A stretch of 64,000 nucleotides of DNA, taken from positions 434,001-498,000 of the forward strand of contig NZ_CP002701.1 of NCBI RefSeq assembly GCF_000521565.1. The letters are read 5' to 3'. The translations under genes were made by a program, and so were the position numbers. This stretch comes from Buchnera aphidicola str. G002 (Myzus persicae). GTDB lineage: Bacteria > Pseudomonadota > Gammaproteobacteria > Enterobacterales > Enterobacteriaceae. Below the pieces are notes generated by a model. That model was given only the letters and a program-made list of their open reading frames with translations. It did no database searches and was not told the origin of the DNA. Shown here in pieces: positions 51,659 to 60,826 of this stretch. Position 1 is the stretch's first letter. Every line of letters starts with the position of its first letter.

Positions 51659-52537
51659 ATGAGTGATAATCATTCGCGAGACTGCGATAAAATAAATAGA
51701 AAAGGTTTTTTTTCTATTTTATTAAATCAAATCTTTCATGATGAACCTAAAAATAGAGAAGAACTATTAGTACTAATACGTGATTCAGAACAAAACGAAT
51801 TAATTGATCAAGACACTTGTGATATGTTAGAAGGTGTTATGCATATTGCAAAAAAAAGAATTAAAGAAATTATGATTCCAAGAACACAAATGATAACATT
51901 AAAATTAAATTATAATTTAAACAAGTGTCTTGATATTATTATTGAATCTGCTCATTCGCGTTTTCCAGTAATGAGTAGCGATAAAAATTATGTAGAAGGA
52001 TTTTTAATTGCTAAAGATTTATTACCTTTTATAAAAAATTCAAAAGATATATTTTGTATAAAAAATATACTACGGTCAGCTGTAGTAGTGCCAGAAAGCA
52101 AATATGTAGACAGGATGTTAAAAGAATTTCGTTCAAAAAGAAATCATATGGCAGTAGTAATAGACGAATTTGGTGCTGTTTCAGGTTTGGTTACCATAGA
52201 AGATATACTTGAATTAATTGTTGGAGAAATTGAAGATGAATATGATGATGAAGAAAAAATAAATATAAAAAAAATACAAAAATGTATTTTTTCTGTTAGA
52301 GCACTAACAGAAATAAAAGAATTTAATGATACTTTCAATACTAATTTTGAAGATAATGAAGTAGATACTATAGGAGGATTAGTTATGAAAGAGTTTGGTC
52401 ATTTACCTAGCCGTGGTGAAAGTATTAATATTAATGGTTATTCTTTTAAAGTTTCTATAGCTGATAGTAGAAAAGTTATTCAAATACATGTCACTGTTCC
52501 AGAAAATAATATACCTGTTTTAGAAGAAAAAAAATAA
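51659..52537 (+). CDS. ybeX: CBS-domain protein CorC/YbeX
   Basis: YbeX (CorC) is a cytoplasmic protein with paired CBS domains and a CorC/HlyC C-terminal domain, linked to magnesium-cobalt efflux and recently to ribosome maturation. The 292-residue product equals E. coli in length. Seen are IMIPRTQMITL at the start of CBS1, FRSKRNHMAVVIDEFGAVSGLVTIEDILE in CBS2, and the C-terminal VDTIGGLVMKEFGHLPSRGE. The next E. coli gene, lnt, is absent here; leuS follows instead. Confidence 0.94.
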   Translation: MSDNHSRDCDKINRKGFFSILLNQIFHDEPKNREELLVLIRDSEQNELIDQDTCDMLEGVMHIAKKRIKEIMIPRTQMITLKLNYNLNKCLDIIIESAHSRFPVMSSDKNYVEGFLIAKDLLPFIKNSKDIFCIKNILRSAVVVPESKYVDRMLKEFRSKRNHMAVVIDEFGAVSGLVTIEDILELIVGEIEDEYDDEEKINIKKIQKCIFSVRALTEIKEFNDTFNTNFEDNEVDTIGGLVMKEFGHLPSRGESININGYSFKVSIADSRKVIQIHVTVPENNIPVLEEKK

Positions 52538-52659
52538 TATAAATTATTATGCATATTATTCTAATAATTTTAAAAAGTATATATAAATTAATTTAATTTA
52601 AATTTTCAATTATTTTAACAAATTAAATTAATCAAATGTTTTATTATTGAGATAAATAT

Positions 52660-55170
52660 ATGGAAAAAGAATATGCACCTGAAAAAATAGAATTTTACGT
52701 GCAAGAATATTGGAAACAAAACAAAACGTTTCAAGTAAATGAAGATTCTAAAAAAGAAAAATACTACTGTTTGCCTATGATTCCATATCCTTCTGGAAAA
52801 TTACACATGGGTCATGTTAGAAACTATACTATTAGTGATGTTATTGCTCGATACCAAAGAATGTTAGGAAAAAACGTGTTACAACCAATGGGTTGGGATG
52901 CTTTTGGGTTGCCAGCTGAAGTAGCAGCTATAAAAAATAATACTATGCCACTATCGTGGACTCAAGAAAATATAAAAAATATGAAAAAACAGTTACAATC
53001 ATTAGGTTTTAGTTATGATTGGAGCCGAGAAATAACCACTTGTCAACCGGAGTACTATCGTTGGGAACAATGGTTCTTTACTAAATTATATGAAAAAAAA
53101 TTAGTCTATAAAAAAAATAGTTTCGTCAATTGGTGTTCTCATGATAAGACTGTTTTAGCTAATGAACAAGTTGTTGACGGTTGCTGTTGGCGCTGCCAAA
53201 ACAAAATCACAATCAAAAAGATTCCGCAATGGTTTATAAAAATAAGACAGTATGCTGAATCTTTATATCAAGATTTAAAAAAATTACATCACTGGCCTGA
53301 AAATGTAAAAAATATGCAAAAAAATTGGATTGGAAGAACAAAGGGATTTGAAATTTCTTTAAATGTTTTAAATTACAATCAGAAGTTAAAAATTTTTACT
53401 AATAGATTAGATCTCATTATGGATATTACATTTATTGTAATCTCTTCTTGTCATCCATTAACTATAGATCTGTCAAAAAAAAATAAACTAATTAAAGAAT
53501 TTATAAGAAAATATAAATATTTTTCACAAGAAGAAATCGAAAAAGTAAAATATGAAGGGATTAATACAAATATATTTATTATTCATCCTATTACAGAAAA
53601 AAAAATACCAATTTGGATTGCAAATTTTACTTTAAAAATATATGGAGCAAATGCAATAGCATCTATTCCTGGTCATAATGAACATGATTATAATTTTGCA
53701 ATCAAACATAATTTAGAAATAAAATGTATTGTTACAAGATCTGATAATAAAAAAGAAATATTGTTTAATTCTAAAAAAATAAAAGAAATTCTTATTGAAA
53801 AAAAAATATTAAACAAAAAAATTCATTATCGATTACAAGATTGGTGTGTTTCCAGACAACGTTATTGGGGAGCACCTATTCCTATGGCAAAATTAAAAAA
53901 TGGAGAAATAGTATCAATACCAGAAGACCAGCTACCTGTACTTTTACCAGAAATTCAAAAAAATATAAATAATTCAGAACAACATATTTATCTTAATTCC
54001 GCATGGCATAAAATTCTTATTAATGGTCAGACTGCTTTTAGAGAAACAGATACTTTTGATACATTTATGGAATCATCTTGGTATTATGCAAGATATACTT
54101 GTCCACATTTTATTCATGGTATGATTGATCCTGAAGCATCAAAATATTGGCTTCCTGTTGATCAATATATTGGTGGTATAGAACATGCTATTATGCATTT
54201 AATGTATTTTCGATTTTATCATAAATTACTACGTGATTTCAATCTAGTAAAATTTGACGAACCAGTAAAAAATTTATTATGTCAAGGTATGGTTCTTTCA
54301 GATGCTTTTTATGAAATTACAAATAACTCGACAAGAAATTGGATTCATTCATCATCAGTTTTAATAAAACGTAATGAAAAAGGAGATATTATAAAATCAT
54401 ATAATAAACAAGGACAAGAAATATTTTATGCTGGCATGATTAAAATGTCTAAATCTAAAAACAATGGCATTGAACCAGAATCAATAATCAGACAATATGG
54501 AGCTGATACAATTCGTCTGTTTATCATGTTTGCTGCTCCTGTGGAATCTTCACTAGAATGGAAAGAATCTAACGTAAAAGGAATCTATCGTTTTTTAAAC
54601 AAACTTTGGATACTCATATTTAATTATGTTAATTTAAAGAATATACATAAAAGTATCAATATTATATGTTTAAATGATCAACAAAGTGAATTACTTTATC
54701 AATTACATAAAACTATTCATAAAGTTTCTGATGATATAAGTCGTCGAAAATCTTTTAATACCGCTATTTCTGCAATCATGGAACTTGTTAATCAACTTAT
54801 AAAAGCTCCAATAAAAGAAGAACAAGACAAGTCTATTTTGAGAGAATGTTTAACCTGTATAATTAAAATGCTTTATCCATTTACACCACATTTTTGCTTT
54901 TATGTCTGGAACTACTTATCTGAAAACACTTCTATTGATAATGAAAAATGGCCTATTTGCAATGACCAAATTCTTTTGAAAAAACATAATATTATTGTTC
55001 TTCAAATTAATGGTAAAAAAAGAAGTACTATGAAAATACCTCACAATTTAAATAAAGAAGAAATATTTTTGCATGCTCAAAATCAAATTATAATAAAAAA
55101 ATATTTAAAAAACAAAAATATCAAAAAAACAATATATGTTCCAAATAAAATTATAAATTTTGTAATATAA
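52660..55170 (+). CDS. leuS: Leucyl-tRNA synthetase with altered editing site
   Basis: LeuRS charges tRNA-Leu and normally clears norvaline and isoleucine from it. The 836-residue protein (E. coli 860) has class I HIGH as HMGH in YPSGKLHMGHVRNYT and KMSKS intact, and GCCWRC in the zinc region. The editing (CP1) domain is present but its threonine-rich motif at residues 247-252 is TNRLDL, where E. coli has TTRPDT, and GTGAVMAVPGHDQRD is GANAIASIPGHNEHD. The specificity residue Thr252 is Leu. Synthesis should be normal but post-transfer editing is probably lost. The holA gene follows, as in E. coli apart from lptE. Confidence 0.97.
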   Translation: MEKEYAPEKIEFYVQEYWKQNKTFQVNEDSKKEKYYCLPMIPYPSGKLHMGHVRNYTISDVIARYQRMLGKNVLQPMGWDAFGLPAEVAAIKNNTMPLSWTQENIKNMKKQLQSLGFSYDWSREITTCQPEYYRWEQWFFTKLYEKKLVYKKNSFVNWCSHDKTVLANEQVVDGCCWRCQNKITIKKIPQWFIKIRQYAESLYQDLKKLHHWPENVKNMQKNWIGRTKGFEISLNVLNYNQKLKIFTNRLDLIMDITFIVISSCHPLTIDLSKKNKLIKEFIRKYKYFSQEEIEKVKYEGINTNIFIIHPITEKKIPIWIANFTLKIYGANAIASIPGHNEHDYNFAIKHNLEIKCIVTRSDNKKEILFNSKKIKEILIEKKILNKKIHYRLQDWCVSRQRYWGAPIPMAKLKNGEIVSIPEDQLPVLLPEIQKNINNSEQHIYLNSAWHKILINGQTAFRETDTFDTFMESSWYYARYTCPHFIHGMIDPEASKYWLPVDQYIGGIEHAIMHLMYFRFYHKLLRDFNLVKFDEPVKNLLCQGMVLSDAFYEITNNSTRNWIHSSSVLIKRNEKGDIIKSYNKQGQEIFYAGMIKMSKSKNNGIEPESIIRQYGADTIRLFIMFAAPVESSLEWKESNVKGIYRFLNKLWILIFNYVNLKNIHKSINIICLNDQQSELLYQLHKTIHKVSDDISRRKSFNTAISAIMELVNQLIKAPIKEEQDKSILRECLTCIIKMLYPFTPHFCFYVWNYLSENTSIDNEKWPICNDQILLKKHNIIVLQINGKKRSTMKIPHNLNKEEIFLHAQNQIIIKKYLKNKNIKKTIYVPNKIINFVI

Positions 55171-55208
55171 TAAAAAAAGATTATTTTTTAAATAAAATTA
55201 TTATTTTT

Positions 55209-56216
55209 ATGAATATAATACATTTAGAAAAACTTAAAAAACATTTAATAAAAGAATTAGATTTTTGTTATATTTTTTTAGGAGAAGATGATTTTTTAAT
55301 AAATAGAAATCAAAATGCAATCTTATACTATGCTCATCGACGAGGATTTATAAAAACTAGTACAATTAATATAGAAAAAAATAATGATTGGGAAAAAGTC
55401 ATTCGTTTTTATAAAACAAGAAATTTATTTTTTAAAAAAACAACTGTAATTATTAATGTTCTTATTAAAACATTAAATACTATTTTCATTGAAAATATTA
55501 ATAAAATATCTGTTTTATTAAATATAGAAATTTTAACAATATTAAAATTTAATCACTTATCTCGTGTTATTCAAATTAAAAAAATACTAAGTATATTCAA
55601 AAATAATACAAAAATAGTATCTTGTTTTACACCATATAATTTACAGTTTGTAAACTGGATTAAATATGAAATTAAAGAAAAAAATCTCAATATAGAAAAA
55701 AAAGCTTTTTTTTTATTATGTAAATATTATGAAGGAAATACTTCATTTATATATAAAATTTTAGAAGTACTATTTAAAAAATGTCAAAAATCCTCTATTA
55801 AAATAGAAGAAATAAAAAAAAATATTATTGATTTTTTTAACTTTTCAGTATTACATTGGATTAATGCTATTTTGCAAGGACAAATAAAAAAAGCTATGTA
55901 TATTTTAAATCTATTAGAAGACAAAAAACATAGTCCTCTTATTTTAATACGTACTTTGCAAAAAGATTTATTAATACTAATGCATATGAAACGTGAAAAA
56001 GACATAAATATAAATACATTTTTGAAAAAATATAATATTGATTATTCGAGACATAATTTTTTCATCAAAGCTTATAAAAAAATTCATGATCAATCTTATT
56101 TTAAAGCAATTAACATTCTTGTAAAAATAGAAATTCATATTAAGCAAAAATATGATAATTCTATATGGATTCAATTACAAAAATTAACTTTAATTCTAAG
56201 CTCATCTACTATTTAA
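55209..56216 (+). CDS. holA: DNA polymerase III delta subunit
   Basis: HolA (delta) opens the beta clamp ring in the clamp loader. The 335-residue product (E. coli 343) is very divergent but collinear. YIFLGEDDFLINRNQ matches E. coli YLLLGNDPLLLQESQ, and HWINAILQGQIKKAMYIL and ILIRTLQKDLLILMHMKR match in the C-terminal collar domain. The ATG start fits the family. Neighbours leuS and nadD are those of E. coli holA. Confidence 0.92.
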   Translation: MNIIHLEKLKKHLIKELDFCYIFLGEDDFLINRNQNAILYYAHRRGFIKTSTINIEKNNDWEKVIRFYKTRNLFFKKTTVIINVLIKTLNTIFIENINKISVLLNIEILTILKFNHLSRVIQIKKILSIFKNNTKIVSCFTPYNLQFVNWIKYEIKEKNLNIEKKAFFLLCKYYEGNTSFIYKILEVLFKKCQKSSIKIEEIKKNIIDFFNFSVLHWINAILQGQIKKAMYILNLLEDKKHSPLILIRTLQKDLLILMHMKREKDININTFLKKYNIDYSRHNFFIKAYKKIHDQSYFKAINILVKIEIHIKQKYDNSIWIQLQKLTLILSSSTI

Positions 56217-56278
56217 AAAATTGAATTGTAAAAAAATTAATTTTAGTTTTTATTCATCTATATCTTAATAAATTAAAA

Positions 56279-56922
56279 ATGAAAAAATTATATACTATAT
56301 TTGGTGGAAATTTTGATCCTATTCACTATGGTCATATTCATTCTGCGGAAAAATTAGCCAAAGAAATACGTTTAGAAAAAATAATATTTTTACCAAATAA
56401 TAATCCTCCACACCGTGATAAAACAAAAACCTCTATCATAGATAAAATGAATATGATCAAACTTGCCATTCATAATCATTGTTTATTTCAAGTAAGTGAT
56501 TTAGAAACTAAAAGTACTCATGTTTTTTTTACTATAGATACATTAAAAAAAATTAGAAAAAAAATTAGTTTTACACCATCTTTGTGTCTTATAATAGGAG
56601 AAGATAATTTTCAAAACTTTCATCTATGGAAAGACTGGAAAAAAATATTGTCATATTCACACTTATTAATTTGTCCTAGAATACATATAAAAAAAAACAT
56701 AATTTTGAATTCAAAAAATGGATTAATAATCATATTGTTCATGATTTTAAATTATTACATAAAAAACCATTTGGATTAATTTTCTTTTCTAAGATAGATC
56801 TTATCGATATTTCTTCTAGTGAAATAAGAAAAAATTATTATGAGGGAAAAATTTCTTCTAAACTTGTACCACTTATTGTTCATAAATATATTATGTTTAA
56901 ACAAATATATAAATATGAATAG
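56279..56922 (+). pseudogene. nadD: Nicotinate-mononucleotide adenylyltransferase, frameshifted at a 9-A run
   Basis: NadD adenylates nicotinate mononucleotide, an essential step to NAD. The start frame encodes the catalytic half (FGGNFDPIHYGH with the nucleotidyltransferase HxGH, PNNNPPHR, LIIGEDNF) and stops at 56779. The frame one base away carries the rest of the protein to the stop at 56922, including the second signature ISSSEIRKNYYEGK. One extra A in the run of nine A at 56689-56697 would join them as KKKHNFEFKKW. Both halves are well conserved, so decay is not evident. Polymerase slippage on the A run, a very recent mutation, or a base-call error are all possible. Confidence 0.88.
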
Positions 56923-56990
56923 TATTTATTTTTTTGTTCTTTAAGTGTTCTTTCTATAAAAATATTATATAATTTTGATTTTAAAAAAGA

Positions 56991-57227
56991 ATGAAAAACA
57001 AAAATAATGCTATATTAAACCTAATTGGGCTTCGATGTCCAGAACCCATTATGATTATTAGAAAAAAACTTCGTAATATGAAACTAAATCAAAAAATATT
57101 AGTTTTATCAGATGATCCTTCAACAACAAGAGATATTCCAAATTTTTGTTATTTTATGAATCATACATTATTAGAATTTGAAATTAAAATAAAGCCTTAT
57201 CGTTATTTACTAAAAAAAGGATTATAA
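56991..57227 (+). CDS. tusA: Sulfur carrier protein TusA
   Basis: TusA accepts persulfide from IscS and passes it through TusBCD and TusE to MnmA for 2-thiouridine in tRNA. The 78-residue product (E. coli 81) has the active Cys16 in GLRCPEPIM and the conserved [13 protein letters not shown]. Its E. coli neighbours (zntA side) are absent. It is convergent with asd and separated from it by a long hairpin. Confidence 0.93.
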   Translation: MKNKNNAILNLIGLRCPEPIMIIRKKLRNMKLNQKILVLSDDPSTTRDIPNFCYFMNHTLLEFEIKIKPYRYLLKKGL

Positions 57228-57277
57228 AATAAAAAATATTTTTTTGTTATTAATCTAATGAAAATTTAATTTTTAAT

Positions 57278-57339
57278 ATATATACACTAAAAATTTCAAA
57301 TATATTTTTAATAAATATATTAAAATATAGTGTATATAT
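57278..57339. terminator. Nested hairpin between convergent tusA and asd
   Basis: ATATATACACTA (57278-57289) pairs with TAGTGTATATAT (57328-57339), a perfect 12-bp stem. Inside its loop AATATATTT and AAATATATT form a second inverted repeat. T-rich and A-rich flanks on both sides fit termination in either direction. Confidence 0.55.
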
Positions 57340-57366
57340 TAAAAAATATATGTAAATAATAACAAA

Positions 57367-58479
57367 TTATAATTTAATTAATAAATTTAACATTCTTCTT
57401 AAAGGTTCTGCAGCACCCCATAATAATTGATCGCCTACAGTAAAAGCAGATAAGTACTTCTTACCCATATTAAGTTTTCTTAATCGACCAATTGGTATAT
57501 CTAATGTACCAGTTACAGCCGATGGAGTTAATTTTAATAATGTATCTTCTGGATTATTAGGAATAACATTAACCCATTTATTATGCATCTTAATAATTTC
57601 TTCAATATTGTCTAAAGATAGTTCTTTTTTTAATTTAATAACAAATGATTGACTATGACATCTTAGTGAACTAATTCTTACACATATACCATCAATTAAG
57701 ACTGAAGTGTCAGATCCTAAAATTTTATTAGTTTCCACTTGACCTTTCCATTCTTCACGACTTTGTCCATTATCCATTTTTAAATCAATCCAGGGTATCA
57801 AGCTACCTGCTAATGGTGTTAAAAAATTTTCTATAGGAAAATCACAACTACGAGATGCTTCGGTTACTTTTCTTTCAATATCTAAAATTGAAAAAGATGG
57901 ATTCAATAAATCTTGGGAAATGACATTATAAAGCATGCCCATTTGCTTTAATAATTCAATCATATAGCGTGAACCAGCACCAGATGCTGCTTGATAAGTT
58001 GAAACAGAAATCCATTCAATTAGTTTTTTTTCAAACAAACCGCCTAAAGACATTAACATTAAACTAACAGTACAATTCCCACCGATAAAAGTTTTAATGC
58101 CTTTACTTATAGAATTTTGTATAAAATTATAATTAACTGGATCTAATATAATTATAGAATTACTATTCATTCGTAAAGTTGAAGCAGCATCTATCCAATA
58201 ACCTTTCCAACCAGATCTTCTTAAAACTGGATAGATTTCTTCAGTATAAAGACTACCTTGACAAGTAATAATAATATCCATTTTCTTTAATACAGAAATA
58301 CTATAAGCATCTTGTAAAACATTATGTGATACATTTTTTATTATAGGAGCTTCTTGACCCAATTGAGATGTTGAAAAAAAAATAGGATTAATTTTCAAAA
58401 AATCATTTTCTTGTTCCATACGTTTTATTAAAACTGATCCTACCATTCCACGCCAACCAACTAATCCAACATTTTTCAT
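57367..58479 (-). CDS. asd: Aspartate-semialdehyde dehydrogenase
   Basis: Asd reduces aspartyl phosphate to aspartate semialdehyde, the branch point to lysine, diaminopimelate, threonine and methionine. From ATG 58479 the protein begins [17 protein letters not shown] as in E. coli and has 370 residues (E. coli 367); ATG 58482 or GTG 58494 would add one or five residues. The active Cys is in [15 protein letters not shown], with [10 protein letters not shown] and the substrate His in SLRCHSQ. It is divergent from yhgN, its neighbour in E. coli as well. It supplies lysA, also in this window. Confidence 0.97.
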   Translation of the reverse strand: MKNVGLVGWRGMVGSVLIKRMEQENDFLKINPIFFSTSQLGQEAPIIKNVSHNVLQDAYSISVLKKMDIIITCQGSLYTEEIYPVLRRSGWKGYWIDAASTLRMNSNSIIILDPVNYNFIQNSISKGIKTFIGGNCTVSLMLMSLGGLFEKKLIEWISVSTYQAASGAGSRYMIELLKQMGMLYNVISQDLLNPSFSILDIERKVTEASRSCDFPIENFLTPLAGSLIPWIDLKMDNGQSREEWKGQVETNKILGSDTSVLIDGICVRISSLRCHSQSFVIKLKKELSLDNIEEIIKMHNKWVNVIPNNPEDTLLKLTPSAVTGTLDIPIGRLRKLNMGKKYLSAFTVGDQLLWGAAEPLRRMLNLLIKL

Positions 58480-58482
58480 CAT

Positions 58483-58827
58483 GAATATATACACGGATTG
58501 TTTACATTAAAAATATTTTTTTCAAATTGGCAATTTATTTAAAGTAAAAAGTTTCCGGCTCCTAAAAATAATAAGTAAAAGAATATTAAATATAATTTTC
58601 ACATAAAAAAAATATATACTTTTATAAAATATAAAAAAACATTGTAATAGAAAGTTCTATTTTAATTTTAAATATACTATAAAATTATAATTTTATATTA
58701 AAAATAAAATATTTATATAATTAATTTTTAAGAAAGTAAATAAAAACATCCATATTAATATCTAATTGTTAAAAATTAAAAGATTACATATAAAAATTAT
58801 AAATTGAAAAGGAAGTGATAAATTAAA
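58483..58827. other. Intergenic region between divergent asd and yhgN
   Basis: These 345 bases are very AT-rich and hold no open frame of note. A purine-rich AAAAGGAAGTGAT lies just before the yhgN ATG as its ribosome binding site. TTCCGGCTCC near 58552-58561 is the only G+C-rich spot. I looked for a lysine riboswitch or other structured leader for asd and saw nothing convincing; promoters for both genes must lie here but cannot be placed. Confidence 0.5.
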
Positions 58828-59418
58828 ATGACTGAAATAATCTCTACAACTATATTACTAATTCTCATTATGGATCCTTTAGGAAATCTTCCAATTTTTA
58901 TGACAGTATTAAAACATCTAGAAGCAAAAAGACGCAGAATTGTAGTAATACGAGAAATGATTATAGCGTTAATTGTTATGCTGTTATTCTTATTCGTTGG
59001 AGAAAAAATACTTGTTATCCTAAATTTACAAGCTGAAACTGTTTCAATATCTGGAGGTATTATTTTATTTTTAATTGCTATTAAAATGATTTTTCCTTCT
59101 GAAGATAGTAATAATGGAGTTGCTTCGGATGAAGAACCTTTTTTAGTACCCTTAGCGATTCCATTAGTTGCAGGTCCATCCCTTTTAGCAACATTAATGT
59201 TATTATCACATCAGTATCTACATCATATGTCTTATTTAGTTGGGTCGTTACTTATTGCATGGTGTTTTACAATTATTATATTATTATTATCTGGATTATT
59301 TTTAAAATTATTTGGTTCAAAAGGTGTTAACGCTTTAGAACGTCTTATGGGTTTAGTTTTAATTATGCTTTCAACTCAAATGTTTCTTGATGGTATTCGA
59401 GCATGGTTTAAAAATTAA
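58828..59418 (+). CDS. yhgN: MarC-family inner membrane protein YhgN
   Basis: YhgN belongs to the MarC (UPF0056) family of six-helix inner-membrane proteins whose transport role is not established. The 196-residue product (E. coli 197) keeps DPLGNLPIFMTVLKHL in the first helix, ISGGIILFLIAIKMIFP, VPLAIPLVAGPSLLATLMLL and the final NALERLMGLVLIMLSTQMFLDGI. It is divergent from asd, as its E. coli homologue is adjacent to asd. Strong conservation in a reduced genome suggests a useful but unknown membrane function. Confidence 0.93.
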   Translation: MTEIISTTILLILIMDPLGNLPIFMTVLKHLEAKRRRIVVIREMIIALIVMLLFLFVGEKILVILNLQAETVSISGGIILFLIAIKMIFPSEDSNNGVASDEEPFLVPLAIPLVAGPSLLATLMLLSHQYLHHMSYLVGSLLIAWCFTIIILLLSGLFLKLFGSKGVNALERLMGLVLIMLSTQMFLDGIRAWFKN

Positions 59419-59498
59419 TTTTTCATTTAAAAAAAATAAATAGATGATGTTTGAATTTTTTATATTCAACTTTTTATCAAAATTATGTTATTTTTTAA

Positions 59499-59527
59499 TA
59501 ACCTGTTATTAATATGATAACAGGTTA
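59499..59527 (+). terminator. Hairpin after yhgN
   Basis: TAACCTGTTAT (59499-59509) and ATAACAGGTTA (59517-59527) form a perfect 11-bp stem with a 7-base loop. It lies 80 bases after the yhgN stop and 84 bases before pgk. The downstream tail has only TCTTTTAT, so it may be a terminator or an RNA-stabilising end. Confidence 0.5.
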
Positions 59528-59611
59528 CAATAATCTTTTATAAAAATAAAAATGATAAATATTCTTTAAAAAAATAATTCAAATAAAAATCTACTATAGA
59601 TAGGCTAGTTT

Positions 59612-60790
59612 ATGAATATACATAAAATGACAACATTAGATATAACAGGAAAAACAGTTTTAATAAGAAGTGATCTAAATGTTCCTATAGAAAATGAAAT
59701 CATTCAGTCTGAAGCTAGAATACTAGCAGCTCTTCCGACTATTCAATTAGCGATTCAAAAAAATGCTAAAGTAATTATTATGTCTCATTTAGGAAGACCT
59801 AAAGAAGGAACTTATACAAAAAAGTATTCTTTATTTCCTATTTTTAAATATTTAAAAAAAAAATTACTTAACACCCAAGTATATTTTTCTAATAACGATA
59901 TGAAAGACATTCATATAAATCCAGGAGAAGTTGTAGTTTTAGAAAATGTTCGTTTTAATAAAGGAGAATTAAGTAATGACGATGCATTATCTAAAAAATA
60001 TGCCAATCTTTGCGATATATTTATAATGGATGCTTTTGGTAGTGCTCATAGAATGCAATCATCTACTTACGGTATTGGAAAATTTGTTAAGATTGCATGT
60101 GCCGGACTTTTATTAATAAATGAAATTATAGCTTTAAAAAAAGCATTAGAAAAACCAAAACGTCCTTTGGTAGCAATCGTAGGAGGTTCAAAAGTATCAA
60201 CTAAGTTTAATGTATTACATAAACTGTGTAAAATTGCAGATACTATCATCGTAGGAGGTGGCATTGCCAATACTTTTTTAGCTATTGACCATAAAATTGG
60301 AAAATCATTATGCGAATTAGATTTTATATGTGAAGCTAAAAAATTACGTGATAAATATAATATTATTGTACCAATTGATTCAAGAATAGGAAAAAAATTT
60401 CATAAAACTGAAAAATCTACAATCAAATCACCTTTTAATATTGAAGAAAATGAAGAAATTATGGATTTTGGTGATGAAACTATAAAGAACGTAGTCAAAA
60501 TTCTAAAAAAATCTCAAACAATTATTTGGAATGGTCCAGTTGGTGTATTTGAATTTCCATATTTTCGAAAAGGAACTGAAATGATTGCAAAAACTATTGC
60601 AAATAGTACTGCATTTTCTATTGCTGGAGGAGGAGATACATTATCTGTAATTGATATGTTTAATATACAAAATAATATTTCTTATATTTCTACTGGAGGT
60701 GGAGCATTTTTAGAATTTATAGAAGGTAAAAAATTACCTGCAATTCAGATGCTAGAAGAAAATTTCAAAAAAAATAACATAAATAATTAA
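59612..60790 (+). CDS. pgk: Phosphoglycerate kinase
   Basis: Pgk transfers phosphate from 1,3-bisphosphoglycerate to ADP in glycolysis. The 392-residue protein (E. coli 387) has the substrate-binding RSDLNVPIEN and SHLGRPKEG, ENVRFNKGE, GGSKVSTKF and the nucleotide-binding end GGGDTLSVIDMF and STGGGAFLEFIEGKKLP. It is 36 bases upstream of fbaA; E. coli has the same pgk-fbaA order, and gapB/epd, which precedes them there, is absent. Confidence 0.97.
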   Translation: MNIHKMTTLDITGKTVLIRSDLNVPIENEIIQSEARILAALPTIQLAIQKNAKVIIMSHLGRPKEGTYTKKYSLFPIFKYLKKKLLNTQVYFSNNDMKDIHINPGEVVVLENVRFNKGELSNDDALSKKYANLCDIFIMDAFGSAHRMQSSTYGIGKFVKIACAGLLLINEIIALKKALEKPKRPLVAIVGGSKVSTKFNVLHKLCKIADTIIVGGGIANTFLAIDHKIGKSLCELDFICEAKKLRDKYNIIVPIDSRIGKKFHKTEKSTIKSPFNIEENEEIMDFGDETIKNVVKILKKSQTIIWNGPVGVFEFPYFRKGTEMIAKTIANSTAFSIAGGGDTLSVIDMFNIQNNISYISTGGGAFLEFIEGKKLPAIQMLEENFKKNNINN

Positions 60791-60826
60791 CTGCAACTCT
60801 AAAAAATTTTTAAATAGGATAAAAAA

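Noticed and set aside
58483..58827. Lysine riboswitch or other leader for asd
   Set aside because: No conserved elements or G+C-rich paired regions are visible; just AT-rich spacer.
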